Positions 26,185-35,333 are shown, counted from the stretch's first letter. The stretch: DNA of 64,000 nucleotides from Paenibacillus illinoisensis NBRC 15959 (GCF_004000925.1 NZ_BIME01000001.1:496001-560000); one strand, 5' to 3'. Notes: generated by a model from the letters alone, not told the origin. Made by a program: numbers and translations.

Positions 26185-27273
26185 TTAAAGCAAAGCATCC
26201 AGTTCAATCTCATGACTAACATATAGCTCCATCCTGGATCTCAATTGATTATACCGTTCTACTAACACATGATCCATTCCGAGTGCTTGCGCGATCACAC
26301 CTAATATAGAATCATCCACATGTGGTGTACTCCAGCTAAACATCTGCTGATACAGGTTCAACATTGATTCTTGGCTCTGTTTAACATATCTAAGCGGGTG
26401 TGAGACGGATTCGAGTTTCAACTGCAGCAAGTCGTGGAACACATGAAACCGATGCTCCGCAGCCACGTTTCTTGTTAAACCTGCTTGAGAAGTCTGCACA
26501 CTACTCACTTTATCTGTAAATGTAGCTAAGCCAGCTCCGTCCTTAAGATCTCTGATCAAATCCGAGAATGTTAATCCAACCATGGGCATGGCCATGTAGG
26601 CCCACCAATGACTGCCTGTTCCATTACCGTACAATTCCCAATTCGGATTCCATAACATACTTCGAATCTGTTCCTTCTGGGATGTTCCATACATCGCAAC
26701 ACCCCATACCAGCCCGCCATTGCAGTCTACTGACGCCTGTTGTCCCCATGCCAGAAGCTTGGGCACCATCTTATCAGCAGGAGCCCATTTTGCACATAAT
26801 GCAGGGAGGATCTCCGGGAAAATAGCATTTCCGTAAACTTGCTCGAATTTATTTTTCAATCGCTGATGTTGATCCTCACAAGGCATGTGCAGCAAGGCCA
26901 AACAAGCATCTTTGGACAAATACCAATCATCTGTCATTACACAATCCACCAGATATTCGGTGCTGAGTGGATATCCCATGTAAGCCAGGACATGCAAAAC
27001 GTCCCCGGGAACCCCCTCTTTTAGCTTTCCATTCACAAAACTACATTGATGAAGCTGCCGGGCAAGCTCCAAATCACCGCAACGCATGACGACTTCCAGC
27101 AGCAGTACATATCGGTAGTCCTCCGGATGCTCCAAATATAACTGGAGCAATGCCGCCGCGTCCTCCCGGTACCCATACCTCGCAATAACTCGGCAATAGG
27201 ATTGAATCACACCCATATCCAGAGGATGGCCCAAATGAAACCATTCCAGTAATGCTTCGGTGGGCTGAATCAT
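26185..27273 (-). CDS. Hypothetical protein, alpha-helical repeat-like, coupled to TetR
   Basis: About 362 aa, not recognised. It is mostly predicted helix, with spaced Leu/Ala patterns (for example EDAAALLQLYLEHP, YVLLLEVVMRCGDLELARQLHQ, YLSKDACLALLHM) that recall HEAT or TPR-like solenoids. There are no membrane segments and no catalytic motif I can name. Its ATG overlaps the stop of the upstream TetR gene by ATGA, with GGAGG nine bases before it, so the two are translationally coupled. It may be a partner of the regulator or just share its transcript. Confidence 0.75.
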   Translation of the reverse strand: MIQPTEALLEWFHLGHPLDMGVIQSYCRVIARYGYREDAAALLQLYLEHPEDYRYVLLLEVVMRCGDLELARQLHQCSFVNGKLKEGVPGDVLHVLAYMGYPLSTEYLVDCVMTDDWYLSKDACLALLHMPCEDQHQRLKNKFEQVYGNAIFPEILPALCAKWAPADKMVPKLLAWGQQASVDCNGGLVWGVAMYGTSQKEQIRSMLWNPNWELYGNGTGSHWWAYMAMPMVGLTFSDLIRDLKDGAGLATFTDKVSSVQTSQAGLTRNVAAEHRFHVFHDLLQLKLESVSHPLRYVKQSQESMLNLYQQMFSWSTPHVDDSILGVIAQALGMDHVLVERYNQLRSRMELYVSHEIELDALL

Positions 27274-27863
27274 ATCCATTCCCCTCCAATAATCAATAAC
27301 GCCGCCTCAATACTTTGCTCTACAAACGAGCGGTCTGGCCCCGATTTCATTAATACAGTAAGTCCAATCATTGAAATAACCAAAGATTTTGCAGCTGCAC
27401 TCGCATTCAGATCACCGGACAATTCTCCGGACCGCTGCCCCCGTTCGATCGTCTCCTGAAAAATCACTGCCAGATACATCTGATGCTCCCGGGTTAAAAC
27501 GGCGAATTTCGAATCGTGCGGAGCCAGTTCAACCATCGTATTAATACAAAAACAACCGTGGCTCGGCTTGGATACATCCCCCTTCGCCCCAATGTGCTCA
27601 AACAGCGCACGAAATGCCTGTTTTACAGACCCTTCCTGCTGAAGCCTCGATCTAATTTGCGCGGCATGCAGAGTGGTATATCTGCGCAGCGCCGTCTCAA
27701 ATAACTCTTTTTTGTCCCCGAACGCAGCATACAAACTGGGGCGTTGAATACCCATTGCGGAAGTCAGGTCAGTCAATGACGCTGCTTCAAACCCTTTATC
27801 CCAAAATATGCGCATGGCTGCATCAAGCACTTTATCGGTATCAAACTCCCGTTGTCTCACCAT
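27270..27863 (-). CDS. TetR/AcrR family transcriptional regulator
   Basis: A 197-aa repressor. N-terminal HTH: DKVLDAAMRIFWDKGFEAASLTDL, then MGIQRPSLYAAFGDKKELF. The C-terminal ligand domain includes HGCFCINTMVELAP, a cysteine-bearing motif seen in TetR proteins that sense electrophiles or quinones. It is divergent from an MFS exporter. Its own -10 region carries the palindrome CGATATATTATATCG and the exporter promoter carries TACTGACCAGTA. AAGGAG lies seven bases before ATG. Confidence 0.92.
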   Translation of the reverse strand: MVRQREFDTDKVLDAAMRIFWDKGFEAASLTDLTSAMGIQRPSLYAAFGDKKELFETALRRYTTLHAAQIRSRLQQEGSVKQAFRALFEHIGAKGDVSKPSHGCFCINTMVELAPHDSKFAVLTREHQMYLAVIFQETIERGQRSGELSGDLNASAAAKSLVISMIGLTVLMKSGPDRSFVEQSIEAALLIIGGEWI

Positions 27864-27889
27864 ATTCTTTCTCCTTTTTATGTACCAAT

Positions 27890-27904
27890 CGATATATTAT
27901 ATCG
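27890..27904. promoter_or_regulatory. Palindrome over the TetR gene -10 (candidate operator)
   Basis: CGATATA-T-TATATCG, perfect 7-1-7. It overlaps or abuts the -10 (TACGAT) that lies 17 bp from TTGACA on the minus strand. Confidence 0.5.
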
Positions 27905-27990
27905 TAGCTTTCATTCATCATGATGTCAATTGTATCCCTCCATTAAATCATTGAATTAATAACAAAAATCTACTTTAAAAATATGCACAA

Positions 27991-28020
27991 TTGACATTTG
28001 GATGATATATACAGTATGTT
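27991..28020 (+). promoter_or_regulatory. Promoter of the MFS gene
   Basis: TTGACA (27991-27996) and TATGTT (28015-28020), 18-bp spacer. Confidence 0.6.
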
Positions 28021-28037
28021 AATTCAGAATTATTATG

Positions 28038-28049
28038 TACTGACCAGTA
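28038..28049. promoter_or_regulatory. Palindrome downstream of MFS promoter (candidate TetR operator)
   Basis: TACTG-AC-CAGTA, perfect 5-bp arms, about 18 bp after the -10. It resembles the GACCAGTC-type sites of TetR repressors of exporters. Confidence 0.5.
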
Positions 28050-28090
28050 TAAAATTAAATTCAAAAATCCACTCTTGAAAGGTGACTCTC

Positions 28091-29341
28091 ATGAATACTC
28101 CGATTCAACAGGTACACCCATCTTCAAAAGCTCATGCTGGCATGTCCCGACTTGTTGCGCTCCTCTTCGCTCTGTGCAGCGGACTTTCCGTAGCCAGCAT
28201 TTATTATGCTCAGCCCCTTTTGGATGCCATGGCCAGAGATTTCCGGATCTCCCACTCACATATCGGCGTAATCATTACAGTGACCCAAGTCTGTTACGCC
28301 CTTGGACTCTTTTTTCTTGTTCCTCTCGGCGATCTGATTAACAGGCGAAAACTGATCATTGTGCAGATGCTCTTCTCCGTCGCGGCTCTGCTTGTCGTTG
28401 GCACCACATCATCTAGTTCCATCTTTTTCACAGCAATGGCACTCGTCGGATTACTGGCTGTTAATACTCAAGCGCTCGTTGCCTTTGCCGCAGCACTCGC
28501 TTCCCCTTCGGAACGCGGACGGATTGTAGGCCTCGTGACTAGCGGAATCGTGATTGGCATATTGCTCGCTCGAACGGTTGCGGGCACCCTGAATGATTGG
28601 ATCGGCTGGAGATCGGTTTACCTGTTCTCGGCATCGCTAACATTGCTCGGCGTAGTCGCCCTGCTCCTTCTCCTGCCCAAGCATGAGCCTCAGCGAACAA
28701 AATTAAATTATGCTCAATTGCTTATTTCGGTAATACAACTCTATCGGGAGCTACCTATACTTCGAATTCGTGGCGTGCTGGGCATGCTTATTTTTACTGC
28801 TTTCAGCATTTTATGGACTGCCATGGTCCTTCCACTCAGCGCACCTCCATTCTCGTTGTCCCATACAGCCATCGGTGCTTTTGGTTTGGCAGGTGCCGCG
28901 GGTGCACTGGCTGCTGCCCGTGCCGGCAAACTCGCTGATCGGGGTCTTGGACAGCACACAACTGGATTCTCTCTTCTGCTTCTGCTCCTGTCCTGGCTGC
29001 CGATCGGCTTCGTTCATCAATCGTTATGGTTTCTGATCGTTGGCGTCATTGTGCTTGACCTCGCTGTACAGGCAGTCCACGTCACCAACCAGAGCCTGAT
29101 CTATCAGGTTCGTCCTGAAGCACAGAGCCGTCTTACTGCTGCATACATGATATTTTACTCAGCGGGCAGTGCAACCGGATCTATTGCTTCGACTATGATG
29201 TACGCCTGGGCAGGATGGACGGGCGTATGCTGGCTGGGAGCAGCGGTGAGTGCAGCAGCATTCCTGTTCTGGGCTATTGACCGTTACTTACAACGGAATA
29301 TGATCCAATCCTCTTGTGTTCCGGCACATAAAGGAAACTGA
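28091..29341 (+). CDS. MFS transporter (drug/metabolite efflux type)
   Basis: About 416 aa with 12 hydrophobic segments. The loop 2-3 MFS motif is FLVPLGDLINRRKLI, and helix 4-5 includes SPSERGRIVGLVTSGIVIGI, the antiporter-like motif region. The sequence recalls YnfM/YgaY-type exporters. GAAAGGTG lies six bases before the chosen ATG; a GTG three codons earlier is inside that site. It is divergent from the TetR gene, so efflux is probably induced by a TetR ligand. Substrate is unknown. Confidence 0.9.
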   Translation: MNTPIQQVHPSSKAHAGMSRLVALLFALCSGLSVASIYYAQPLLDAMARDFRISHSHIGVIITVTQVCYALGLFFLVPLGDLINRRKLIIVQMLFSVAALLVVGTTSSSSIFFTAMALVGLLAVNTQALVAFAAALASPSERGRIVGLVTSGIVIGILLARTVAGTLNDWIGWRSVYLFSASLTLLGVVALLLLLPKHEPQRTKLNYAQLLISVIQLYRELPILRIRGVLGMLIFTAFSILWTAMVLPLSAPPFSLSHTAIGAFGLAGAAGALAAARAGKLADRGLGQHTTGFSLLLLLLSWLPIGFVHQSLWFLIVGVIVLDLAVQAVHVTNQSLIYQVRPEAQSRLTAAYMIFYSAGSATGSIASTMMYAWAGWTGVCWLGAAVSAAAFLFWAIDRYLQRNMIQSSCVPAHKGN

Positions 29342-29342
29342 A

Positions 29343-29504
29343 TTATTGTTCTAACTTAGAACATACAACAATGAACAGCGTTGCAAGCGGACCAAACAAG
29401 AGGGAGATCAGAAACCAGTTAAGCCCACTTCTGTTTTTCCCTTGAGCAAGTCCGGCATTAATTAACGCAAGGGTGCCCCAACCAACAAAATATTCGTTTC
29501 CCAT
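29343..29504 (-). CDS. Small membrane protein, 53 aa
   Basis: Found by translating the minus strand between the MFS gene stop and the SRPBCC gene. ATG is preceded by GGGAG eight bases away and the 53 codons run to TAA. The product starts MGNEYFVGWGTLALINAGL, then AQGKNRSGLNWFLISLLFG and PLATLFIVV. It is a small protein with two hydrophobic stretches flanking a conserved-looking AQGKNRSG turn, a pattern I associate with small uncharacterised membrane proteins of many bacteria. It ends two bases after the MFS stop codon on the opposite strand. Function is unknown. Confidence 0.75.
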   Translation of the reverse strand: MGNEYFVGWGTLALINAGLAQGKNRSGLNWFLISLLFGPLATLFIVVCSKLEQ

Positions 29505-29536
29505 CAAGATCACTCCCTATCACAAGTAATTTGTCG

Positions 29537-30007
29537 TCAGACCTGTTGGTTCTTCTGTTCCAGTATAGCTTTCAGCTTCGTATTGCGGCTTTGGATAAAA
29601 GCATGCATATAATGCTTTAAGACGAGCCGCTCAGCCAGTCTTCCCAACACACCGAGTGGTGCTTCAAATTTCAGCATGTCCCTCATGCAAGTGGTTTGGT
29701 CATCAATCCTGCTGAAATGATGTTCGTGACGCATGCTCTGGAATGCCCCTTTTACCATCTGATCGACAAACACATGCGGACGTTCATATTGCACGATACA
29801 GGAAGTCAGTTTCTGCCTTATGCCAAAATGAGTTGCTTGAAACGTCACCGTGTCGCCTGCACCTATTCTGCCGGAGGTCACGCCCGAAACAGCTCGTTCC
29901 CGTGTATGTTTCCATACCGTCTGTGTATGAACATCAATATCCCGGGCATAATCAAAACATTTTTCAATTGGAGCACGTATTGTAATTTCGGTGACCACTT
30001 CAATCAA
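29537..30007 (-). CDS. SRPBCC family protein (START-like ligand-binding fold)
   Basis: A 156-aa protein. The opening strand TEITIRAPIEKCFDYARDIDVHTQT and the later QYERPHVFVDQMVKGAFQSMRHEHHF, FEAPLGVLGRLAERLVLKHY match the polyketide-cyclase/CoxG-like SRPBCC family. The long C-terminal helix typically caps a hydrophobic cavity. The ligand is unknown. It starts at TTG nine bases after GAGGAG and lies just downstream of a terminator, so it has its own promoter. Confidence 0.85.
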   Translation of the reverse strand: MIEVVTEITIRAPIEKCFDYARDIDVHTQTVWKHTRERAVSGVTSGRIGAGDTVTFQATHFGIRQKLTSCIVQYERPHVFVDQMVKGAFQSMRHEHHFSRIDDQTTCMRDMLKFEAPLGVLGRLAERLVLKHYMHAFIQSRNTKLKAILEQKNQQV

Positions 30008-30093
30008 GGTTTATCGCTCCTCAGGTAAAATGGATTTTGTACCCAGTATACGCTTGCTCTCCTTAGAGAACAATGCACCAAAAGCCGTTACAC

Positions 30094-30129
30094 AAAAAGG
30101 TCCCCTGTCATTATGCAGGAGACCTTTTT
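30094..30129 (-). terminator. Terminator of HD-GYP gene
   Basis: AAAAAGGTCcCCTG pairs with CAGGaGACCTTTTT; T5 on the minus strand. Confidence 0.85.
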
Positions 30130-30150
30130 GTACTCTAAACTTTTATAACC

Positions 30151-31254
30151 TTAAATAATCAGTTCTTTAATGGCAATGCTGCGTTCTTTGGACAAGTCAC
30201 GATACTGCTCGGACTCGACCTTGACCAGTGGATTGAAGATGTCCGACGTATTATTCATGATGATTACCCCTTTTTCACCATTGCTCAGAAGCACTTGCTT
30301 GCCGATAAAGTTCGGGAGAAGGTGCTGCATCAGAGCCTGAACCGGCTTTTCATTCAACTTGCCAAACCCCATCGCATAGATGTCACGCAGATTATTGATT
30401 AGGTTCGGATTGCTGCCCCCGTGAATGCCGGATCTCATACCGATGTATACGTCAGCCACAGACACGATCTGCGTATAGGGATGGATTTCACTTTTATCCA
30501 TTTGCATTGGATACCCCGAGCCATCCTCACGTTCATGGTGCTGAAGCGCTACAAGCGCAGTAGCCTCATCGGTCATAGAACTTTTGATGATATCATGGCC
30601 ATAAATGGTATGACGCTGCAATTCCAGCTGTTCATCCGCCGTTAATGGTTCCACTTTGTTACGAATCCGATGGGACACTCTGCATTTGCCTATATCATGC
30701 AAATAGCCGCCACGGCTGATCTGATAGCTTTCCTTCTGGGAATAACCCATCCAGCTGGCAATATAGAAGGACAGCAATCCAACCTGAATGGAGTGTGTAT
30801 AGTTGTTTACATCATCACGTTCCAGCATCATCAGGAGATGTACGACATCCTTTTGCTCGTCCAGTCCATCCACCATTGGCTGCAGTGCATCGTCCACCAT
30901 GGTAGCATTGAATTTACCCACAGTAAGTGCTTCAAGAAATGCATTTTGGTAGTTATGTACAGTCTGTGTAAATTGGGATTTCATTTCTTCTTCAGGCGGT
31001 TCTTCCTTAATGCTCGAACCAGCTGCAATACTCGAACCGGCTGCAAATTTGGCTGCAGCGGCAAAAAACTCAGCTTCTGTTATTTCTTCTTCACGTGATT
31101 CAATATCTACATAGTCCACACGGTGCTGCATGAGCAAGGAAATATCCTCACTTTTGATTACAGTCCCTTTCCCGAGAATGTGCAACCCCGCATCGCTAAA
31201 TGTATCCGCAGTCAGACGGTCTCCGTCTTGCAGGTTCATAATATGGATTCTCAA
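30151..31254 (-). CDS. HD-GYP domain protein, probable cyclic-di-GMP phosphodiesterase
   Basis: About 367 aa, soluble. The N-terminal part (about 1-60) resembles the small DUF3391-like domain that often precedes HD-GYP. A low-complexity AAAKFAAGSSIAAGSSIKEE linker follows at about 68-85. The HD-GYP core has HSIQVGLLS, GGYLHDIGKCRV (HD pair), HTIYGHDI, LQHHEREDGSGYP (the GYP motif) and IVSVADVYIGMRS. Such enzymes hydrolyse cyclic di-GMP to GMP. The frame opens eight codons earlier, but a TTG eight bases after GGGGG is a better start. It could counter the two GGDEF proteins at the right end of the window. Confidence 0.9.
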   Translation of the reverse strand: MRIHIMNLQDGDRLTADTFSDAGLHILGKGTVIKSEDISLLMQHRVDYVDIESREEEITEAEFFAAAAKFAAGSSIAAGSSIKEEPPEEEMKSQFTQTVHNYQNAFLEALTVGKFNATMVDDALQPMVDGLDEQKDVVHLLMMLERDDVNNYTHSIQVGLLSFYIASWMGYSQKESYQISRGGYLHDIGKCRVSHRIRNKVEPLTADEQLELQRHTIYGHDIIKSSMTDEATALVALQHHEREDGSGYPMQMDKSEIHPYTQIVSVADVYIGMRSGIHGGSNPNLINNLRDIYAMGFGKLNEKPVQALMQHLLPNFIGKQVLLSNGEKGVIIMNNTSDIFNPLVKVESEQYRDLSKERSIAIKELII

Positions 31255-31494
31255 TCGGTATTCCCCCTGAACATTCATTATAGTAACAGTACCCGATGGA
31301 TTGGGTCCCCAAAATACCTATACTTCTTTATATCGATCATTTTCTTGATTTTCTGCATAGTTCAAACGACCTTAATCGCAAAAGGAAATACGAACGTGTA
31401 AGACTTTCTTCTCATTCATATTTCTTAAATAATCCCGGTTTTGCCGAATAAGGAACATGGAATGTTACGTTTCTTAGGATTGGAGAAATATAAA

Positions 31495-31519
31495 GAGCCC
31501 AAACTTCAGTTTGGGCCCT
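31495..31519. terminator. Terminator of UbiD-family gene
   Basis: GAGCCCAAAC-ttca-GTTTGGGCC stem; on the minus strand a CTCTTT tail follows. Confidence 0.75.
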
Positions 31520-31530
31520 TTCCTATAGAG

Positions 31531-33366
31531 CTAAATTTTGACCGATGCCAGACTTGCTCCACTGACGAATAAACGTTCGATGCTTTTCTCAACCGCAGGA
31601 TCAGGTATAAGCGGTGGTGCCTGATGCGGCTTCACCCGGGCATCAATAATCATCTGATCGCAGCCCCAGTGCTTATGCGAATAGCTGCTGTTTACCCCAT
31701 ACATGTCGTGAGATGGATTGCTGCGCGTAAATGTAGCCCATAAGAAGTTGCTGAGGCTTGCACTCAGGAAAGAGCTGTCATCGCACAGAATAATCAATGG
31801 ACAGGAATCAAGTCCCCCTTGCTCCTTCAGCATATCCGTAAATTGCTGCATTTCCCGCGCCGTCTCTTCATAACTCGTAAAAGCAGACGTCTGAATCGAT
31901 ACAATCCCCGGCATAATCAGCTGCGCATTCGTATAACCACGAATATTCTTCAAGGTATCCGGCACTTCTGTGCACAGCTCCCGAATCTTCTCACCGTAGG
32001 CTGCAAAAACAACCTTACTGCCGGTATTTAACCCGGTTCCTGAGTAATCCAGTGTATCGATAGTGGTATTGGTATGGAAATGGATATCCCGCTGCAAATT
32101 CATGCGCTCCAGTATATAGGTCAGGAATTCCACTTCACGGTGGGTATCCAGCGGCTGCTGATCCTCAGCTGTAATAAACAGATACTTGGCCAGACTCAGC
32201 TGCCCCGTACCCAGAATACGGTTCGCAATGGTCAACAATTCCGTCGGCTGCTTCACCGTCTGATATGGCGTGTAACGCTCACTTCCGATTGCAAATAACA
32301 GAGGGTGCACCCCGGCAGCGTCTACGGCATGTACTTCTTTGACACCCGGAATCTCCTGTTTGATCGCATCGCCCGTAATTTCATGGATTAGATCACCAAA
32401 TGCCGTATCCTCCTGCGGAGGACGACCGACTACCGTAAATGGCCAGATTGCATTAGGCTTTGCATACACTTTGTGCACTTTCATCAGCGGGAACTCATGC
32501 GTCAAACTGTAATAGCCCAGATGATCACCAAACGGTCCTTCCGGTTTTGTTTCACCTGGATAAATATCTCCGGTAATGACAAAATCAGCATCATTGCTAA
32601 TACAGTATCCATCCTTGTAGCTATAACGGAAACGACGTCCAGCGAGCAGACCGGCGAAGGTCAGTTCACTGAGACCTTCAGGCAAGGGCATCACCGCAGA
32701 CAGGGTATGAGCTGGAGGACCACCAATAAAGATACTGACTTTGAGCGGCTCTCCCTTTTTGACAGCCTTCGCCTGATGTATACCGATCCCGCGATGAATC
32801 TGATAGTGCAGCCCGATTTCCTTGTTCATTGCATAATCATTGCCGCTCAGCTGGACGCGGTACATACCCAAATTGGAGTTCATGATCCCCGGTTTATCCG
32901 GGTCCTCCGAATAAACCTGCGGCAACGTTACAAAGGCACCCCCATCCATGGGCCAATGCTTAATCAGCGGCAGATCGGAGATTTGAATTTCCTGAGCCGA
33001 CACGGGCAGACTGATCGACTTCTGTTTGGGTAGCGCCTGCCACGCTGCAAGACCTGTGCTGATGTGCTGCAAAGGCGTCTTGAGCGCCTTCATTGGATCG
33101 TCCCGTACTGCCATGACCCGTTGTACGCCTTCGAGCGTGTTACGGAACATGAATTTGCAGCGCTCGAGTGTGCCAAACAGATTGGATACCGCCTGGAACT
33201 TCGAGCCTTTTACATTTTCAAACAACAGCGCCGGGCCTTTCGCCTCGTGCACTTTCATATGTATTGCGGCCATTTCCAGATTCGGGTCTACTTCTTCCTT
33301 AATCCGGATCAGATGTCCATGCTGCTCCAGATCGTTGATGCAATCTTCCATATTGCGATATTTCAT
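31531..33366 (-). CDS. UbiD family decarboxylase
   Basis: A 611-aa prenylated-FMN-dependent decarboxylase. The start LEQHGHLIRIKEEVDPNLEMAAI, the flavin/substrate region KVSIFIGGPPAHTLSA and the catalytic-loop segment GETKPEGPFGDHLGYY are diagnostic, as is KVHKVYAKPNAIWPFTVVGRPPQEDTA. Members act on aromatic or alpha,beta-unsaturated acids. No ubiX (prenyl-FMN synthase) gene is adjacent, so the cofactor must be made elsewhere. The length exceeds E. coli UbiD (about 500) and fits the longer MqnL/YclC-like group. GGAG lies seven bases before ATG. Confidence 0.9.
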   Translation of the reverse strand: MKYRNMEDCINDLEQHGHLIRIKEEVDPNLEMAAIHMKVHEAKGPALLFENVKGSKFQAVSNLFGTLERCKFMFRNTLEGVQRVMAVRDDPMKALKTPLQHISTGLAAWQALPKQKSISLPVSAQEIQISDLPLIKHWPMDGGAFVTLPQVYSEDPDKPGIMNSNLGMYRVQLSGNDYAMNKEIGLHYQIHRGIGIHQAKAVKKGEPLKVSIFIGGPPAHTLSAVMPLPEGLSELTFAGLLAGRRFRYSYKDGYCISNDADFVITGDIYPGETKPEGPFGDHLGYYSLTHEFPLMKVHKVYAKPNAIWPFTVVGRPPQEDTAFGDLIHEITGDAIKQEIPGVKEVHAVDAAGVHPLLFAIGSERYTPYQTVKQPTELLTIANRILGTGQLSLAKYLFITAEDQQPLDTHREVEFLTYILERMNLQRDIHFHTNTTIDTLDYSGTGLNTGSKVVFAAYGEKIRELCTEVPDTLKNIRGYTNAQLIMPGIVSIQTSAFTSYEETAREMQQFTDMLKEQGGLDSCPLIILCDDSSFLSASLSNFLWATFTRSNPSHDMYGVNSSYSHKHWGCDQMIIDARVKPHQAPPLIPDPAVEKSIERLFVSGASLASVKI

Positions 33367-33669
33367 GGGATGGCTCCATTCTTTTAATATAATATATATT
33401 TATGTTCATATATTCACATGGACGCGCAAACAAGAATTTGAACCAACCGCCTGAATCCACGTCCTAATCTACTTCATTCTAAAAGACTCACTCTTCACGT
33501 CTCTTCTATTTTATCAAATGATCTGCTAGTAAACAAAAAATATATATGATCCTCACTGACTAAGGTTAAAGATGGGAATTCAGAAATTACACTTCCGTGT
33601 ATAGCAAGAAGGCCAGCTAAGAACCTCGGTTCCAGGCTGGCCTCCTTATCTTTCATACGTAAGAGAATA
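33367..33669. other. Gap between deaminase and UbiD genes
   Basis: AT-rich, containing the presumed ubiD-like promoter and one terminator. A 63-codon minus frame (33495-33686) overlaps the end of the deaminase gene and has no convincing start. Nothing else is visible. Confidence 0.4.
33610..33643 (-). terminator. Terminator of deaminase gene
   Basis: AGGCCAGC / GCTGGCCT outer stem with GAACC/GGTTC inside. The minus-strand tail is only moderately T-rich. Confidence 0.65.
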
Positions 33670-34962
33670 TTAAATTCCCTCAACAATCCGCTTCGCCCTA
33701 ACTTTCACCTCACGATAAAGTTCATCCTCATCGATCGTTAAGAGCTTCCTTCCTCTCATCAGAACCTGTCCGTTTACAATCGTCGTGTCTACGTCCGCAC
33801 CATTTACGCTGTATGCAAGTAGAGACTCCAGCTCGTGTACAGGCTGAAGATGGGGCTTCTTCAGATCGATCAGAATCAGATCTGCCTTGCGCCCTGCCTC
33901 CAGCGTACCTACATCCTCCTGAAGCTTAAGCAGACCTGCGCTGCCCCGAGTAGCCATCTGCAGCACTTGCCTTGCCGGCAAGCGAGTCGGATCTCCGTAA
34001 TCGAGTTTTTGCAGCCATGTTGCGGCTTTGATCTCTTCGAACATATCGACAGTTGTCGCACTACCGGCCCCATCTGTTCCGAGTCCGACTTGGATCTCCT
34101 GTGCAATCATGTCCGTGATGGGAGCAATACCGCAACCCAGCTTCAGATTGCTGACCGGATTGTGGGCTATGCCTCCACGCATGCCTTTTAGCCTGCCGAT
34201 ATCTCTTCGATTGAGGTGCACTCCGTGTGCAAGCAGCACATGTGCATTCTCGAACATGCCAGCTTCCTCAAGGTATTGCGTTGGGGTCATACCGTAACGT
34301 TCACGAATCTTCGCGACTTCTTCCTTCGTTTCGGCCAGATGGATATGAAGAGGGATATCTTCCTTTTCAGCCAGGGCAATGACTTCCATTAACGGTTCCA
34401 TGGGACAGGTGTATGGCGAGTGCGGCCCGTACATCGTTGTAATTCTTCCATCCGCCTTGCCTGACCAGCGATGAACGAGATCAATGGCTTCCTGCATCCT
34501 ACGGCCGCCGTCATTCTCCATGAATACCATTCCGCGCGTGAGAGATGCCCGAATGCCCGTTTTGGTTACGGCTTCAGCGATCTCATTCATGTGGATATAC
34601 ATATCTGCATAGGCGGTGGTACCTGATCGAATCATCTCGGCCATGGACAACAGGGCTCCCCAATAGATGTCTTCCGGCGTCATTTGTGCTTCAGCAGGCA
34701 GCATTTTGCGGTCCAGCCAGTCCATTAACCTCAGATCATCCGAGAACCCCCGAAGCAGACTCATCGGGGAATGCTGATGTGCATTAATCAGCCCCGGCAT
34801 GGCAAGCATGTTTTTTCCATTCATGATGTCGTCACCCGGATTGGCCGCAAGGTGATGCGAGATCTCGGCAATCCGGTCTCCTTCAATACGAATATCCCCC
34901 AGGAAGGGGGCCTCTCCGTCTTTCATGGATAGAATCATCGCTTGCTGAATCAATATGCCCAT
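33670..34962 (-). CDS. Amidohydrolase, TRZ/ATZ type (SAH/MTA/adenosine deaminase-like)
   Basis: About 430 aa metal-dependent deaminase. Metal and active-site motifs are in order: PGLINAHQHSPMSLLRG (HxH), MYGPHSPYTCP, IPLHIHLAETKEEV, VLLAHGVHLN, IAHNPVSNLKLGCGIAPI and LGTDGAGSATTVDMFEE. This set is typical of S-adenosylhomocysteine/5'-methylthioadenosine deaminases of the ATZ/TRZ family. The frame extends 20 codons upstream of an ATG that lies 11 bases after AGGAG; the ATG is preferred. It may have a role in purine or methionine salvage. Confidence 0.88.
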   Translation of the reverse strand: MGILIQQAMILSMKDGEAPFLGDIRIEGDRIAEISHHLAANPGDDIMNGKNMLAMPGLINAHQHSPMSLLRGFSDDLRLMDWLDRKMLPAEAQMTPEDIYWGALLSMAEMIRSGTTAYADMYIHMNEIAEAVTKTGIRASLTRGMVFMENDGGRRMQEAIDLVHRWSGKADGRITTMYGPHSPYTCPMEPLMEVIALAEKEDIPLHIHLAETKEEVAKIRERYGMTPTQYLEEAGMFENAHVLLAHGVHLNRRDIGRLKGMRGGIAHNPVSNLKLGCGIAPITDMIAQEIQVGLGTDGAGSATTVDMFEEIKAATWLQKLDYGDPTRLPARQVLQMATRGSAGLLKLQEDVGTLEAGRKADLILIDLKKPHLQPVHELESLLAYSVNGADVDTTIVNGQVLMRGRKLLTIDEDELYREVKVRAKRIVEGI

Positions 34963-35039
34963 TCGTTTCACAGCTCCTCTGGATTCAAGTACATAGCTCA
35001 GATCCAAAGGATAAGCCTTCACGTAACGGAAAGGTCAAG

Positions 35040-35333
35040 TCATGAATATTTCTGCATCGTGATCTTTCGATAACTTTGGATGAAAGGTTTGGGGTCCATT
35101 TTCACCATATAGGGATACACCCCAGTGCTTGTATGGAGGTAGAAAAATCCCCCCTCATTTCCCATTCTTCGAAAGGACATGTCGAATACATCCTTGATAT
35201 GAAACTCGCGATATTTCGTTACAATTCTGTCTGAGTACAGGATCATGGATCGTTCGTTCGACTTGATCTCTTGCGCGAGACCGGTCACTTCCCTCTGTAC
35301 TTTATAGTATGGCAGCACTGCAATACAGGTCAT
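35040..35333 (-). CDS. Conserved hypothetical protein, 97 aa (PH-like?)
   Basis: A small soluble protein with GGAGG six bases before ATG. Its alternating strands (SMILYSDRIVTKYREFHIKDV, then GGFFYLHTSTGVYPYMVKMD and a C-terminal helix PFIQSYRKI) resemble a minimal pleckstrin-homology-like barrel as found in many short Bacillota proteins. No catalytic residues are visible. Function is unknown. Confidence 0.72.
   Translation of the reverse strand: MTCIAVLPYYKVQREVTGLAQEIKSNERSMILYSDRIVTKYREFHIKDVFDMSFRRMGNEGGFFYLHTSTGVYPYMVKMDPKPFIQSYRKITMQKYS

Noticed and set aside
33495..33686. 63-codon minus frame after the deaminase gene.
   Set aside because: No ribosome-binding site; it overlaps the end of the deaminase gene and spans its terminator.
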